From assembly GCA_028864975.1 (NCBI GenBank), contig JAGWLG010000006.1:1-64000 (forward strand): a stretch of DNA of 64,000 bases, read 5' to 3'. The stretch's first letter is position 1; each line of letters begins with the position of its first letter. The notes beneath the pieces are model-generated. The model was not told the DNA's origin and did no database searches. It was given only the letters and a program-made list of their open reading frames with translations. This document shows, piece after piece, positions 17,521-25,904 of the stretch. The position numbers and the translations under genes were made by a program. The stretch comes from Thermoplasmata archaeon. Lineage in GTDB: Archaea > Thermoplasmatota > Thermoplasmata > Lutacidiplasmatales > UBA184.

Positions 17521-17907
17521 ATGGCGAAGAAGGTCAAGAAGCGGGTCGAAGAGGACCAGCACGTCAAGGAGTTCAAGTTCCCGCACTTCGACGCTCGGGC
17601 CTTCATCCTTCACGAGCTCGAGCAGTCCTATGCGACGGCGATTGCCCTCAGCCTGGCGCTCCTCCTGGCGGTCGTGTCCTGGCAGGTCACGGTCGCCGGA
17701 CTGGGGAGTGGTTCGACCGGGGTGCTCCCCTTCGCGCTAGGCGCCCTCGCGATGGGGGTCGCCGGGGCCGTCGCGATGGTCTTCCTCATCCAGAAGGTCC
17801 GTCCGAAGGCCGAGGAATACAAGCGCGGGGACTGGGCGAGCCTCGTCATGACCTACCTCTTCCTGTGGGCCGGGATCTGGGCCCTCCTGGTCGACGTCTG
17901 GGCCTGA
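17521..17907 (+). CDS. small conserved-looking membrane protein
   Basis: 128 residues. A charged N-terminus ('MAKKVKKRVEEDQHVKEF') is followed by an amphipathic stretch and three hydrophobic helices (about 40-58, 65-88 and 102-126). The ATG is two bases after the lipA stop, so it is in the same operon. I do not recognise a family or function. Confidence 0.75.
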   Translation: MAKKVKKRVEEDQHVKEFKFPHFDARAFILHELEQSYATAIALSLALLLAVVSWQVTVAGLGSGSTGVLPFALGALAMGVAGAVAMVFLIQKVRPKAEEYKRGDWASLVMTYLFLWAGIWALLVDVWA

Positions 17908-18026
17908 GCCCGGCCTGCGAGTGCAGGCATGGGACGATGCGGGGACGTGGCCTCCGGGCTCGTGGGGAGGGAAGGACATGGCTCCTCCCGAGCTCTACGG
18001 TCGGTCACTCTGCTTGAGTGGTGCGG
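17908..18026. other. convergent intergenic region with a GC stem-loop
   Basis: 119 bp between the convergent ends of the membrane-protein gene and cca. It contains an inverted repeat GGGAGG...CCTCCC with a 13-nt loop (about 17963-17987) that could serve as a transcription-end structure. I see no RNA gene here. Confidence 0.35.
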
Positions 18027-19514
18027 CTACGGTACGGCGGGGGGCCAACCGTCCCACGGGAATCCCTTGGTCCAGAGCGCTCGCAACGCCTCCAAGAGCG
18101 CGGGCGACGAGGGCGCCTCTGGCCAGTAAGCGAGGTCGGCCCCCTGCACGACCGCCTTCTGCAAGCTCTTGCCGAACCCAAGATTGGGGAGCTCTCGCTG
18201 CAACAGCTTGACGGCGTCTCGCGTCGCCCGCCGGACATCGACCTGGAGTCGGCCCTCCGGGGTCACGTAGGGGCCGGCGACCCGCGCCTCGGAGGGGCGG
18301 CCCCATTTGGCGTAGAAGTTCGCAGCTTCGTGTGCACCGACGGGAGGTCCGGGGTGCGGCGTCGTGGGCCCGAGCTCCCGCCGATCGATCTCGACCACGA
18401 TGGCCGCCTCGTGGTCCACGCGGGCGGAAGCTGTGCCGAGCACCTGATATCCCCAGCGCTCGAGCGGTGCGGCGAGAGCCCTCTCACATTTGCGAAGCTG
18501 GGGGTAGATGATGTCGTCCACCAGGTCCGGGGAGGAGAACCGAAGCGCCACCACCTCGGTTCCCCGGGCCTTGAGCTGGGACCTGAGCTCCTCCTCGGAA
18601 GGGACCGGGACCTTCGGGGGGAGGAAGAACTCCCGTCGAGGCTTCTCTCCGTACACCTGGGCGGCCGTGATCAAGAGCCCAAGGTTGCGACGCGAGAGGG
18701 CCGAGGCGACGTTCCGGTGGGCATCCACAGGGTCGGGGAGCACCAACGCGACCTCTTCCGAGACTGAGGGCTCCGGACCGGGCGGGCAGAGGCGTTGAGG
18801 GATCCTCCACCCTCGCGCGTCCCGGAGGCATGCCCCCAGGGAGCCGTACCGCACGATCAGGAGCTCGACCAGGTAGCCTGAGCATCCCTCGGTCCTCGCG
18901 TCGGCCCCGTAGATCCCGAGCGTCTTGAGGAACCTCTTCAACAGACGGATGTGGTCCCGAAGTTCTGGTGTAAGTCGGGGAGAAAGGAAGGCGTGGTGGA
19001 AGGGGGTGCGGTCCACCGCGGTCTGGGGCCGATCGGAGCGCTCGACCTGGTAGCCTGGGACCGCATCCACGGCGAAGCCTGCGTACGTGCCCCGAAGGTA
19101 CGGATGCTCGGCGTACCTCTTTTCGGGCGACTGCAGAAGCGCCCCCGCAAGTTCGAGCCCCTGCCGGGCTAGCTGTTCCCGCGGGATGGAGGGGTCGAAG
19201 AGCATGAAGAGGTCCATGTCGAGCCGTCCCCCCGCCTCGATGGGCAGGTAGGTCTCTCGGGCGGCGCTCCCGGCGACCAGCGCCCGCTTGAGCGGCAGAC
19301 CCCGACGAGCGGCCTCCGCCTGGGCTGCCGCCACCAGGCCCTCGCGAGCCTTGGCGAGCGCCGCTAGCTCCTCGCCCCGCGGTCGGAGGGTCCGTGCGAC
19401 CGCCTCCTCCAGGGGGGTCAGGGGGACGGGGGTCGGGGACAGGGTTGGGGAGGCGTTCCTTCCCGGGGGCCTGCCGTCGCCCTTCTCCACTGCTGACACG
19501 GTCCGAGCGACCAT
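18027..19514 (-). CDS. cca: archaeal CCA-adding tRNA nucleotidyltransferase (class I)
   Basis: 495 residues. The class I nucleotidyltransferase signature is near residues 75-105: 'VAGSAARETYLP' followed by 'RLDMDLFMLFDPSIP', with the two metal-binding aspartates in DxD spacing. Later blocks 'KRYAEHPYLRGTYAGFAVDAVPGY' (third carboxylate), 'RLLKRFLKTLGIYGADARTEGCSGYLVELLIVRYG' and 'DPVDAHRNVASALS' are characteristic of archaeal CCA enzymes, which build or repair the 3' CCA of tRNA. The ATG at 19514 is preceded by AAGAGGGAGGACG. The gene is divergent from amrS. Confidence 0.93.
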   Translation of the reverse strand: MVARTVSAVEKGDGRPPGRNASPTLSPTPVPLTPLEEAVARTLRPRGEELAALAKAREGLVAAAQAEAARRGLPLKRALVAGSAARETYLPIEAGGRLDMDLFMLFDPSIPREQLARQGLELAGALLQSPEKRYAEHPYLRGTYAGFAVDAVPGYQVERSDRPQTAVDRTPFHHAFLSPRLTPELRDHIRLLKRFLKTLGIYGADARTEGCSGYLVELLIVRYGSLGACLRDARGWRIPQRLCPPGPEPSVSEEVALVLPDPVDAHRNVASALSRRNLGLLITAAQVYGEKPRREFFLPPKVPVPSEEELRSQLKARGTEVVALRFSSPDLVDDIIYPQLRKCERALAAPLERWGYQVLGTASARVDHEAAIVVEIDRRELGPTTPHPGPPVGAHEAANFYAKWGRPSEARVAGPYVTPEGRLQVDVRRATRDAVKLLQRELPNLGFGKSLQKAVVQGADLAYWPEAPSSPALLEALRALWTKGFPWDGWPPAVP

Positions 19515-19556
19515 CGTCCTCCCTCTTGAGCCCTCGTGTCGACCGGGACGGTCCGC

Positions 19557-19572
19557 GTTCAATCATTATGCG
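19557..19572. promoter_or_regulatory. shared AT-rich promoter element between cca and amrS
   Basis: The element tcaatcattatgcg lies 31 bp before the amrS ATG (rightward) and reads cgcataatgattga leftward, about 50 bp before the cca ATG. A single TATA-like site may serve both divergent genes, with amrS leaderless and cca carrying a short leader that contains its Shine-Dalgarno. Confidence 0.5.
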
Positions 19573-19596
19573 CGGCGCTACCGTGGTACTCATGGC

Positions 19597-20685
19597 ATGG
19601 TCGCCGCTCGGACCGCCCCGGCCCTCCCCCCGGGACACCCCACGCTGCTCTACGAGGCGTTGCCCCAGCGGAAGGTCCGCTGTACCGCCTGTGCGCGCTA
19701 CTGCACGATCCCTGAGGGTTCGCACGGGTTCTGTTTCGTTCGTGCCAATCATGCCGGGAAGCTCGAGCTTCTGACCTACGGGATCGTGGCCGCCGTCCAG
19801 GTCGACCCGGTCGAGAAGAAGCCGCTCTCCCACTATCGCCCGGGGACCCGAGTCTTCGGCATCGGAACGCACGGCTGCAACTGGCGCTGCCAGTACTGTC
19901 AGAACTTCGAGATCAGCCAGGACCACGGGATCGAGGGCCGCAAGCTCTCCCCCCAGGAAGCCGTGGAGTGGGCCCTGCGACGCGAGTGCCAGGGGATCAC
20001 GTTCACCTACAACGAGCCGACGATCTTCATCGAGTACGCGGTTGACGTCATCGACGAGGCGCACCGTCACGGCCTCTTCGCGAACTTTGTCACGAACGGT
20101 TACATGACCCCAGAGGCCACGGACCTTCTGCGGGGCAAGCTCGACGCGGTCTCGGTGGACTTCAAGGGGAGCGGCGAGCCGGGCTTCATGCGCAAGTACA
20201 TCCAGGCGAAAGGGCCCGAGCCCATCCTCTCCTCCCTCGAGGCCCTAGCGAAGAACGGAACGCACGTCGAGGTCACGAACCTGATCGTCCCGAAAGTGGG
20301 GGACGACCCTGCAGCGCTGAGGAAGCTCGCGGCCTGGGTGCGCGACCACCTTGGCAGGGAGGTGCCGTTCCATCTCCTTCGCTGGCACCCTGACTACAAG
20401 ATGATGGACCTCCCGGAGACCCCGATCCCGACGCTGGAGAAGCTCCACGCGATCGCGAAGGAGGAGGGACTCGATTACGTCTATCTCGGGAACGTTTGGG
20501 GGCACCCGCTCGAGCACACCTACTGCCCCAAGTGTGGTTCCATCGCCGTGGATCGCTACGGGTTCTACATCCGCTCCTGGAACCTGGACGAACAAAACCG
20601 GTGCAAGGAGTGCCTGCACCCAATCCCCATCGTGGGGCATCTCCCCGGGGAGTACGAGCCCACCTACGTGACCCCGCTCATGTGA
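19597..20685 (+). CDS. amrS: AmmeMemoRadiSam-system radical SAM enzyme
   Basis: 362 residues. The radical-SAM motif is 'CNWRCQYCQN' (Cys94/98/101), preceded by the family's N-terminal Cys cluster 'CTACARYCTIPEG' (Cys29/32/36) and followed by 'GITFTYNEPTIFIEYAVDV', as in AmrS/PflA-like proteins. A C-terminal zinc-ribbon-like part has 'CPKCGS...RCKECL'. The reaction of AmrS is not established. The usual partners AmrA (AMMECR1) and AmrB (MEMO) are not in this window. The chosen ATG lies about 31 bp after the TATA-like element, and the upstream open frame has no similarity. Confidence 0.9.
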   Translation: MVAARTAPALPPGHPTLLYEALPQRKVRCTACARYCTIPEGSHGFCFVRANHAGKLELLTYGIVAAVQVDPVEKKPLSHYRPGTRVFGIGTHGCNWRCQYCQNFEISQDHGIEGRKLSPQEAVEWALRRECQGITFTYNEPTIFIEYAVDVIDEAHRHGLFANFVTNGYMTPEATDLLRGKLDAVSVDFKGSGEPGFMRKYIQAKGPEPILSSLEALAKNGTHVEVTNLIVPKVGDDPAALRKLAAWVRDHLGREVPFHLLRWHPDYKMMDLPETPIPTLEKLHAIAKEEGLDYVYLGNVWGHPLEHTYCPKCGSIAVDRYGFYIRSWNLDEQNRCKECLHPIPIVGHLPGEYEPTYVTPLM

Positions 20686-20737
20686 AGGCGAAGATCTGGT
20701 ACGAGGTCAGCCGCGGGCGAGGCGTTCCGACCTCCTG

Positions 20738-21841
20738 CTACTTCGTCCCCCAGACCAGGACGTGGATAGGGGCCAGCTCGGCGGAGGTCACTTCGCGCAA
20801 TCCGGCCTTCCGAAGGAAGCTCTCGAACTGGATCGAGGGTAGGAGCTGGTCCCCCAGCACCCCCTCCAGGTACTGGACTCCCGCCATGACGCGACCGGCC
20901 GGGGTACGAAGTTTCTCGATCTCGCCCCAGTCGGGGAACGGGAACTCGCTCACCAAGAGGGTGCCCTTGGGACGCAGGGCCTTCGCCGCGTTGCGGACGA
21001 CCGCCTCCTTGTCCTGGGCCTCATGAAGGGCGATGTTCAGCAGGACGATGTCCGCGGCGGGGACCGGACCTCTCTCGAGCACCGCTTGACCCAGCGTGAC
21101 GCGCGAGGAGAGTCCCGCTCGCTCGACCGCCTCCTTCGCGGCCTTGAGGCTCTTCTCGTCCCCCTCGATCCCCTGGAACTTGACGTTCGGGAAGGCTTGG
21201 GCCATTCGGACAAGCCCGCTCCCTCGGCCACAGGCCAGCTCGACGAACGTGACGGGGGTCGTTCCCGAGAGACGCTCGAGCAGACCTGGGACCCGAGCGA
21301 ACCCTTTGCGGAGGAGGCGGGTGTAGAAGGTCCGAGAGCTGTCCGCTTGGGCCGCGGGGAGCTCCGGAGGGAATTGGTCCCACCAAGAGTTCTCGCCGTC
21401 GGACAGGTGCTCGTGGAGGAAGCTCCAGGTCGAGCGCAGGGCCCCGAGGAAGACCGCGGTGCCCCCGAAGTAGACCGGGCTGTCCGGTTCGAGGAGCGGG
21501 GCTTTGAGGCCCTCGGCAAGGTAGAACTTCCCTTCCTTGTATTCCACGTACTCCGCGCTGTAGGCCGCGTTGCACCAGACCGTCACGTAGAGGCGGTCAA
21601 GGTCGAGCTCTCGCGCCAGGAACTCGGCCGAGAGCCCTTCAGGATGCTTCGACAACACCTCGAAGAGCCGGTGGCGGAGACCGAGGTCGAGCGTCCAGAC
21701 CGCGAAGAACCCTGCCGCGTGGTCCTGGAGTCGCAGCAGCTGTCGGCTGGTGGCTTCCTTCTCTTGAGGGGTCGGGCCGGCACCGGAGGTTTCGTTGGTG
21801 GAGACTGGGGTCACGGAGGACGGGGGAGCGGCCATCGACAT
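20738..21841 (-). CDS. SAM-dependent methyltransferase, O-methyltransferase-like
   Basis: 367 residues. A helical N-terminal winged-helix/dimerisation region (about 30-130, 'LFEVLSKHPEGLSAEFLARELDL') precedes a Rossmann methyltransferase core with motif I 'VTFVELACGRGSGLVRMA' (about 195-212), 'GIEGDEKSLKAAKEAVERAGL', 'ADIVLLNIALHEAQDKEAVVRNAAKALRPKGTLLVSEF'. This order matches two-domain class I O-/C-methyltransferases acting on small molecules. The substrate is unknown. Two ATGs (21841 and 21835) are compatible with the promoter position, and the second would be exactly leaderless. The neighbouring amrS gene is convergent. Confidence 0.8.
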   Translation of the reverse strand: MSMAAPPSSVTPVSTNETSGAGPTPQEKEATSRQLLRLQDHAAGFFAVWTLDLGLRHRLFEVLSKHPEGLSAEFLARELDLDRLYVTVWCNAAYSAEYVEYKEGKFYLAEGLKAPLLEPDSPVYFGGTAVFLGALRSTWSFLHEHLSDGENSWWDQFPPELPAAQADSSRTFYTRLLRKGFARVPGLLERLSGTTPVTFVELACGRGSGLVRMAQAFPNVKFQGIEGDEKSLKAAKEAVERAGLSSRVTLGQAVLERGPVPAADIVLLNIALHEAQDKEAVVRNAAKALRPKGTLLVSEFPFPDWGEIEKLRTPAGRVMAGVQYLEGVLGDQLLPSIQFESFLRKAGLREVTSAELAPIHVLVWGTK

Positions 21842-21855
21842 CGGGAGCTGATGCC

Positions 21856-21865
21856 CTCTATAAGG
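21856..21865 (-). promoter_or_regulatory. TATA box for the methyltransferase gene
   Basis: Read leftward the element is ccttatagag, centred 20-26 nt before the candidate ATGs, so a leaderless transcript is likely. Confidence 0.6.
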
Positions 21866-22035
21866 TGGGGAGGAGAAATGAGGCTCCACGAGCGAGGATG
21901 CGACGAGCGATCCACGAGGCCAACATCTCGACGGTGCGGCATGGCCATGCTTACGGAAAGGTGACGACCTGCCGAAGGGAACCCTCCCAGGTCACGAGCT
22001 ATCCAATAGCACGGTCTCTCCGTCGCCCGGGACCA
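21866..22035. other. divergent intergenic region with a nested stem-loop
   Basis: About 170 bp between two outward-facing promoters. It holds an inverted repeat GACCTG (21966-21971) / CAGGTC (21988-21993) that encloses AGGG/CCCT, giving a compact interrupted hairpin. It lies upstream of the mapped TATA box for the rightward gene, so it is not part of that leader. Function is unknown, and I see no open frame with coding character. Confidence 0.3.
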
Positions 22036-22047
22036 CGTTTATATTCC
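22036..22047 (+). promoter_or_regulatory. TATA box for the DUF6015-like gene
   Basis: cgtttatattcc is a strong archaeal TATA match centred about 30 nt before the ATG at 22072. The predicted leader is only a few nucleotides. Confidence 0.7.
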
Positions 22048-22071
22048 GACGCCGGCCATGATATCTTAGAG

Positions 22072-22743
22072 ATGGGGCAGAAGGTCCCCGTGAGCATCTC
22101 GGGTGCTCGTCGGGTATCCCTCAAAGGCCCACTGGCGCTGGAAAACGTGGGGCTCAAGACGACTCCCAAGGCCAAGGTCCCCGAGACCCGGGCCGAGCTT
22201 CCCCCGATGAGCGCCAGTGCAGCGGCCGTCGACCTGCCGTCGCTCTCTCGGGCCATCCGACGGGCGGTCGGCCACGACGGGATGCGAAGGGAGGACGCGG
22301 ACGCGATCGCCGGGCACATCCTCAACTTCTTCGGGTTCAACGAGCGGATCATCGACAACGTTCTGGAACCCGATGACCGGGACACGTTCTACATGCTCGA
22401 GGACTCGGGCATCCTGGAGACCGAGAGGGACGAGACGACCCTGTACGACGGCCGCGAGTGGCGGATCCACTACTGGATGTTCCGGAAGGAACGGATCCTC
22501 CAGCTGGCCAAGGAGGAGGCCGAGGCGAGTCCCGCCGAGGCCGAGGAGGAGAAGCTCGTGAGGGCCCCCCGTATGCCTCAGCTGCCTCCGGTCATCGTTC
22601 CCACGGCCGATTCGTCGGTCTACCACCACCTCTCGGACGAGGCGTGGGGGAAGCACCCGAACGAGGGCGAGGAAGAGGCCGAGGCGCCTCCGCTCGCCCT
22701 ACCGAACTCGCGGTTCCAGCGCGGTCCCAGCAGTCCGACCTGA
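22072..22743 (+). CDS. DUF6015-like conserved archaeal protein
   Basis: 223 residues. The centre (about 50-145) carries a conserved-looking block 'AIAGHILNFFGFNERIIDNVLEPDDRDTFYMLEDSGIL', then 'ETTLYDGREWRIHYW'. I recall this block from a Thermoplasmatota family of unknown function (DUF6015). The family name is from memory and should be treated as tentative. The last part of the block looks winged-helix-like. Flanking N- and C-terminal tails are low-complexity Pro/Glu-rich sequence. There is no catalytic motif. It has its own strong TATA box. Confidence 0.65.
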   Translation: MGQKVPVSISGARRVSLKGPLALENVGLKTTPKAKVPETRAELPPMSASAAAVDLPSLSRAIRRAVGHDGMRREDADAIAGHILNFFGFNERIIDNVLEPDDRDTFYMLEDSGILETERDETTLYDGREWRIHYWMFRKERILQLAKEEAEASPAEAEEEKLVRAPRMPQLPPVIVPTADSSVYHHLSDEAWGKHPNEGEEEAEAPPLALPNSRFQRGPSSPT

Positions 22744-22796
22744 GAACTCCCCCTGCGGGGGCATGGTCGGGGCCACGATCTGCTCCTCGCGGGCAC

Positions 22797-23513
22797 ATGT
22801 CCCGACGGCCCCGCCCGACCCCCCCCGGAGCTCAAGTAGCGGCCCGTACTCGTCAGACCGTGCGCAGGGTCCTTCTCCTGGTCCACCGGGTCCCGGTCGA
22901 CGGGGCGTTCACGTTGAACGACCTCGCGGGCACGGGAGGGCGGCTGGACGAGGTCGCCTCGGTCGTGGCCGCGACCTTCCTCGTCTCGAACGGGCTTCGA
23001 CGCGACTGCGAGCTCACGCTCCTTCTCTCGCAGGACCCCGCCCGGGCGCGGAAGGTGCGGATGGAGGGTCGACGGCTCAAGTTCCTGAACCCCGACGAGC
23101 GTTCGACCGCTGCGCTCCTCAAGAACGCGCTGGTCCGCAGCTGGACCCGTCCCACCGACGAGATGGAGACCACCCCAGGGATCTTCGTGGGGCCCTGCCG
23201 GCCGGAGGAGGACCTGAAGGCATTCCTGGGCCGACCGGGTACCTTCTGGGCGACGGAGTCGGGCGAGCCCTTGCGGGCCGCCTCCCTCGAGCCGGGGGAG
23301 ACGGGTTTCGTCCTCAGCGACCCTTGGGACCCGACCGACCAGGAACGGGGGCTTCTCGAGGCGTCCGGGGTCCCCCGTATCGCGGTCGGACCGCGCTCTC
23401 TCCGCTCCTCCCAGTGTGTGGTGCTCTTCCAGAACGAGCTCGATCTTCGAGAGGCTGCTCAGAAGGCGAGCGGACCGTCCGCCGCCGGGGCTTCCACGCC
23501 CTTAGGCGGATAG
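22797..23513 (+). CDS. trmY: tRNA (pseudouridine54-N1)-methyltransferase
   Basis: 238 residues. The DUF358/SPOUT pattern of TrmY is visible: 'FTLNDLAGTGGRLDEVASVVAATFLVSNGLRRD' (about 39-72), 'LKFLNPDERSTAALLKNAL' and a C-terminal 'RIAVGPRSLRSSQCVVLFQNELD' that matches the SAM-binding knot region. TrmY makes N1-methylpseudouridine at position 54 of archaeal tRNAs. This is of interest beside the tRNA-Asp interrupted in its T-loop. Compared with the family the ATG start gives about 20 extra residues, and a GTG at 22860 is an alternative. The 3' end overlaps the convergent FtsZ-like gene by 12 bp. Confidence 0.85.
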   Translation: MSRRPRPTPPGAQVAARTRQTVRRVLLLVHRVPVDGAFTLNDLAGTGGRLDEVASVVAATFLVSNGLRRDCELTLLLSQDPARARKVRMEGRRLKFLNPDERSTAALLKNALVRSWTRPTDEMETTPGIFVGPCRPEEDLKAFLGRPGTFWATESGEPLRAASLEPGETGFVLSDPWDPTDQERGLLEASGVPRIAVGPRSLRSSQCVVLFQNELDLREAAQKASGPSAAGASTPLGG

Positions 23514-24530
23514 CGCCTTTTCCAGCGTCCTTCGCTCGAGCCCGCCGACAACGGCGGTCAGGCGGACACGGTCCCAACGCTCCGGGTGGGTCCGGAACCC
23601 CGGGGTGAGCTCGAGAGGCTCATGGAGCTCGCTCCGGAACCTTTCGACGATGCGGTGATACGCTCCAAAGGTGAGGTCGCTGCCCCCTTCGACAAAGAGG
23701 ATTGTCGGCCCGGCCCGCCCGGAGAGCTCGAAGTCGAGCAGCCCCTCGGTCAGGGCCTGTTGGACCAGGGCATCAGGGTCGGCGGGATGCCCTTCGGCAA
23801 AGAGCAGGGTGGAGAGGCCCCCCCCTTCGAAGAGCCTGCGGACGTGGGCCAGGTCCACGTTCATCTCCGAGGGGTGCCGGACCATGTCGACCAGTCCGGA
23901 GACGAGGGCACGAAGGTAGGAGTTCCGGTAGTGGAAGACCTGCTTGATTGGCAGACGATCGAACCGGCGGAGCCGCTCGTTCGCGAAGACGAGAAGGGCG
24001 CCCCCGTTCGCCTGCAGCTCCTCGAGCGCCTTGGCCGTGTTCTCGCGGATCCGAGCGCTGGTCGCGAGCTCGGCGTGGAACGGGAGGAAGACCCCCGTTA
24101 CCGGCAACGCCCCCACCTGTCGGGTGAGGGACAGGCACAACGGAGCGAGAGCGCTTCCCGTTCCTCCCCCAAGCCCCGCCAGCAGGAAGATGAGGTCGTA
24201 CTGTCGGAACCGAGCCAGGAGGTCCTCTCGGAACTCCCCGATGCCCGCGAGCACCGCCTCGCGGTTCCCCCCACTGCCCCTCCCTGCCAGGGAGGGTTGG
24301 GCCACGAGCACCCGGCGATGGGCCCGGGCGCTCATGAGATGATGCCCATCCGTGTTCACGGCGAGGGTCTCGACCCCCGGGATCTGTTGGTCGAAGAGGT
24401 CCGTGACCGCTTCCGAGCCGGCCCCCCCGAGGCCGGCAACGAGGGCACGCGGGGCCCTGGCCAGTTCGTTCCACGGGAACTTGAGGTCCAGCGCAGAGCT
24501 GGGAAGCGGGCGGCTCGTCTCCTCCCCCAT
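23502..24530 (-). CDS. divergent FtsZ/tubulin-family GTPase
   Basis: 342 residues. Nucleotide-binding elements of the tubulin/FtsZ fold appear in order: 'VAGLGGAGSEAV' (31-42), 'TLAVNTDGHHL' (about 55-65), a 'GRGSGGN' loop (83-89) and the signature 'GGGTGSALAP' (121-130). The T7 (synergy) loop is 'NVDLAHVRRLF' (224-234), where FtsZ normally has NxDxAD. The second catalytic Asp is His229 here, so GTP turnover on polymerisation may be altered. It sits 46 bp downstream of a tandem ribbon-helix-helix gene, an arrangement reminiscent of haloarchaeal cdrS-ftsZ2. A cell-division or cytoskeletal role is inferred. Confidence 0.82.
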   Translation of the reverse strand: MGEETSRPLPSSALDLKFPWNELARAPRALVAGLGGAGSEAVTDLFDQQIPGVETLAVNTDGHHLMSARAHRRVLVAQPSLAGRGSGGNREAVLAGIGEFREDLLARFRQYDLIFLLAGLGGGTGSALAPLCLSLTRQVGALPVTGVFLPFHAELATSARIRENTAKALEELQANGGALLVFANERLRRFDRLPIKQVFHYRNSYLRALVSGLVDMVRHPSEMNVDLAHVRRLFEGGGLSTLLFAEGHPADPDALVQQALTEGLLDFELSGRAGPTILFVEGGSDLTFGAYHRIVERFRSELHEPLELTPGFRTHPERWDRVRLTAVVGGLERRTLEKALSA

Positions 24531-24576
24531 GGTCTTCCCTCCGTGGAACCCCCGGTCCGGCGGGTCCCGATCCGAC

Positions 24577-24987
24577 CTACCCGCCCTCGGTCACGAGCCC
24601 GTCCCCTTCAGGAGAGGCTCCTCGGTGCGAGCTGCCTCCACCTGGGCCGGAGTGGCGGCCGAGCTGTTCCAGCTTGCTTCGAACGTACTCCCGGACGGCG
24701 GTCCGGATGGCATCTTCCATGTCGACGTTCACGCCCTCGTCGGCGAGCTCCTTCAACTGGAGGTAGTCATGATGCGGGATGGAAACGACGGTCTTTCGCG
24801 CGCGAGTCGTGGGAAGTTGCACTTGGATGTACTCCTCGAGCGCCGCCCTGATCGTGTCCGAAATGGTCTGGTGACCCAGGTTCTCTTGGATCCGCTTGAG
24901 GCCGTCCACAAGCTCCTGGGGGATGCGGACCGTTACCCGCTCCGACGTATCGGGCATGGTCGTCTGACACTCGTCGGACAGATACAT
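24577..24987 (-). CDS. tandem ribbon-helix-helix transcription regulator
   Basis: 136 residues with two RHH (MetJ/Arc/CopG-type) units in one chain: residues about 17-56 ('ERVTVRIPQELVDGLKRI' plus two helices) and about 64-108 ('KTVVSIPHHDYLQLKELA' plus helices). The C-terminus is a Gly/Ser-rich tail. A chain with two units could form an intramolecular RHH pair that recognises an operator half-site. Its position directly upstream of the FtsZ-like gene parallels CdrS of haloarchaea, a single-RHH regulator of ftsZ2 and division genes. Orthology is inference. ATG 24987 fits a leaderless start. ATG 24957 would drop ten residues. Confidence 0.82.
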   Translation of the reverse strand: MYLSDECQTTMPDTSERVTVRIPQELVDGLKRIQENLGHQTISDTIRAALEEYIQVQLPTTRARKTVVSIPHHDYLQLKELADEGVNVDMEDAIRTAVREYVRSKLEQLGRHSGPGGGSSHRGASPEGDGLVTEGG

Positions 24988-25002
24988 GTGGGTTCGAGGT
25001 GA

Positions 25003-25017
25003 TAAGGATTTTCTTTG
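25003..25017 (-). promoter_or_regulatory. TATA-like promoter of the RHH-ftsZ-like operon
   Basis: Read leftward the element is gcaaagaaaatcctta. The AAAGAAAAT part is centred about 26 nt before the ATG at 24987. This stretch is clearly AT-richer than its surroundings. Confidence 0.5.
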
Positions 25018-25075
25018 CGCGGTCGCGCACCACGCACGCTCGAAAGCGCAGCCGCCCCCGGGGGTTGCCCCCCGA

Positions 25076-25101
25076 GGGGGGAAAAAAGAGCGAAAAAGGG
25101 G
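25076..25101 (-). terminator. oligo-T terminator after the 25.1-kb membrane gene
   Basis: Read leftward, the sequence about 29 nt after the stop holds two T tracts (five and six Ts separated by CGCTC), then a CCCCCC-TC-GGGGGG hairpin. Oligo-T runs are the usual archaeal termination signal. Confidence 0.65.
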
Positions 25102-25129
25102 TTGCGACGGCCCGTCCCAGGGGCTCCGC

Positions 25130-25714
25130 TTACGCGGAGTCCTGGGTCGAGTGGACCATCTGCGGCAGCGCGGCGAAGCCGGTCACCACCAACGCCGACA
25201 TGGCGTGGGTGGTTGCTCCGGCGGTCCAGAACAGCGCTGCGAGGATGATGCCAACGAAGGCGGTCATCCAAGCCGCGCGCGTCGCCGGGAACTCGCCGGT
25301 CTTGGTCTCATGAGCCACGGTCATGAGGTAACCGAAGACCAGCACGATCCAGGTGACGACCGCCGAGGCCCCGATCAGCGACGCGTTGGCCGTGGACAGG
25401 GTCATCAGCGACCCGAGGAAGTAGTACACGGCCGAGGCGCCCGTCAGGGCGGCGACGGTCGTATACCGGGGAAGCCCCTTCAAGCGGTGCGGGGCCTCCT
25501 GGTCGTGGACGATGTACCCAAGGATCGCGGTCAACCCGGTGGCCAGCGCGATGATCCCGAACGCCGGCGGCAGCAGGTTCGGAAGGGACGCCAAGAGCCC
25601 GATCCCCGCGAGGAGGGTCAGGAGGGTGGCATACTTCGTGAGACCTGCGAGCCGCAGCGTGGCGACCTCGGCATGCGCCGGTGGGAAGGCCGATGATACA
25701 ACTGGAGTCTGCAT
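25130..25714 (-). CDS. six-helix membrane protein, unknown
   Basis: 194 residues, most of them hydrophobic: about six membrane helices (near 28-42, 48-68, 85-103, 110-132, 145-163 and 168-188) with a short loop 'HDQEAPHRLKGLPRYTTV' between helices 2 and 3. The ATG is preceded by GGGGGTGATTGC as a ribosome-binding region. A TTG three codons upstream is open but less likely. I do not recognise the family. It has its own downstream T-tract terminator and a structured 190-bp upstream gap. Confidence 0.7.
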   Translation of the reverse strand: MQTPVVSSAFPPAHAEVATLRLAGLTKYATLLTLLAGIGLLASLPNLLPPAFGIIALATGLTAILGYIVHDQEAPHRLKGLPRYTTVAALTGASAVYYFLGSLMTLSTANASLIGASAVVTWIVLVFGYLMTVAHETKTGEFPATRAAWMTAFVGIILAALFWTAGATTHAMSALVVTGFAALPQMVHSTQDSA

Positions 25715-25904
25715 AACTTGCAATCACCCCCTCTCCCCGAGGGGAGTCTTCACGGGCCTCCCAGAGGAAGGACCTCCAGGAGGGCCCGGAAAGCGGTAAC
25801 TTCCCACTTCACCTCGCGGGGGGGTTAACGTCTCCCGTATCGACGGGGGTAGGTGCTACCCCGCCGTCCGAACGCCGCTCGAGGGACCCCGCCCCGGGCC
25901 CATC
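25715..25904 (-). other. structured gap upstream of the membrane gene
   Basis: 190 bp between two same-strand genes. The inverted repeat CGGGCCTCCC / GGAGGGCCCG (about 25754-25790) encloses GAGG/CCTC. A second one, CTCCCC-TC-GGGGAG, lies at 25731-25744, immediately before the gene's ribosome-binding site. They could be terminator and leader structures. No named riboswitch class fits what I see. Confidence 0.3.
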
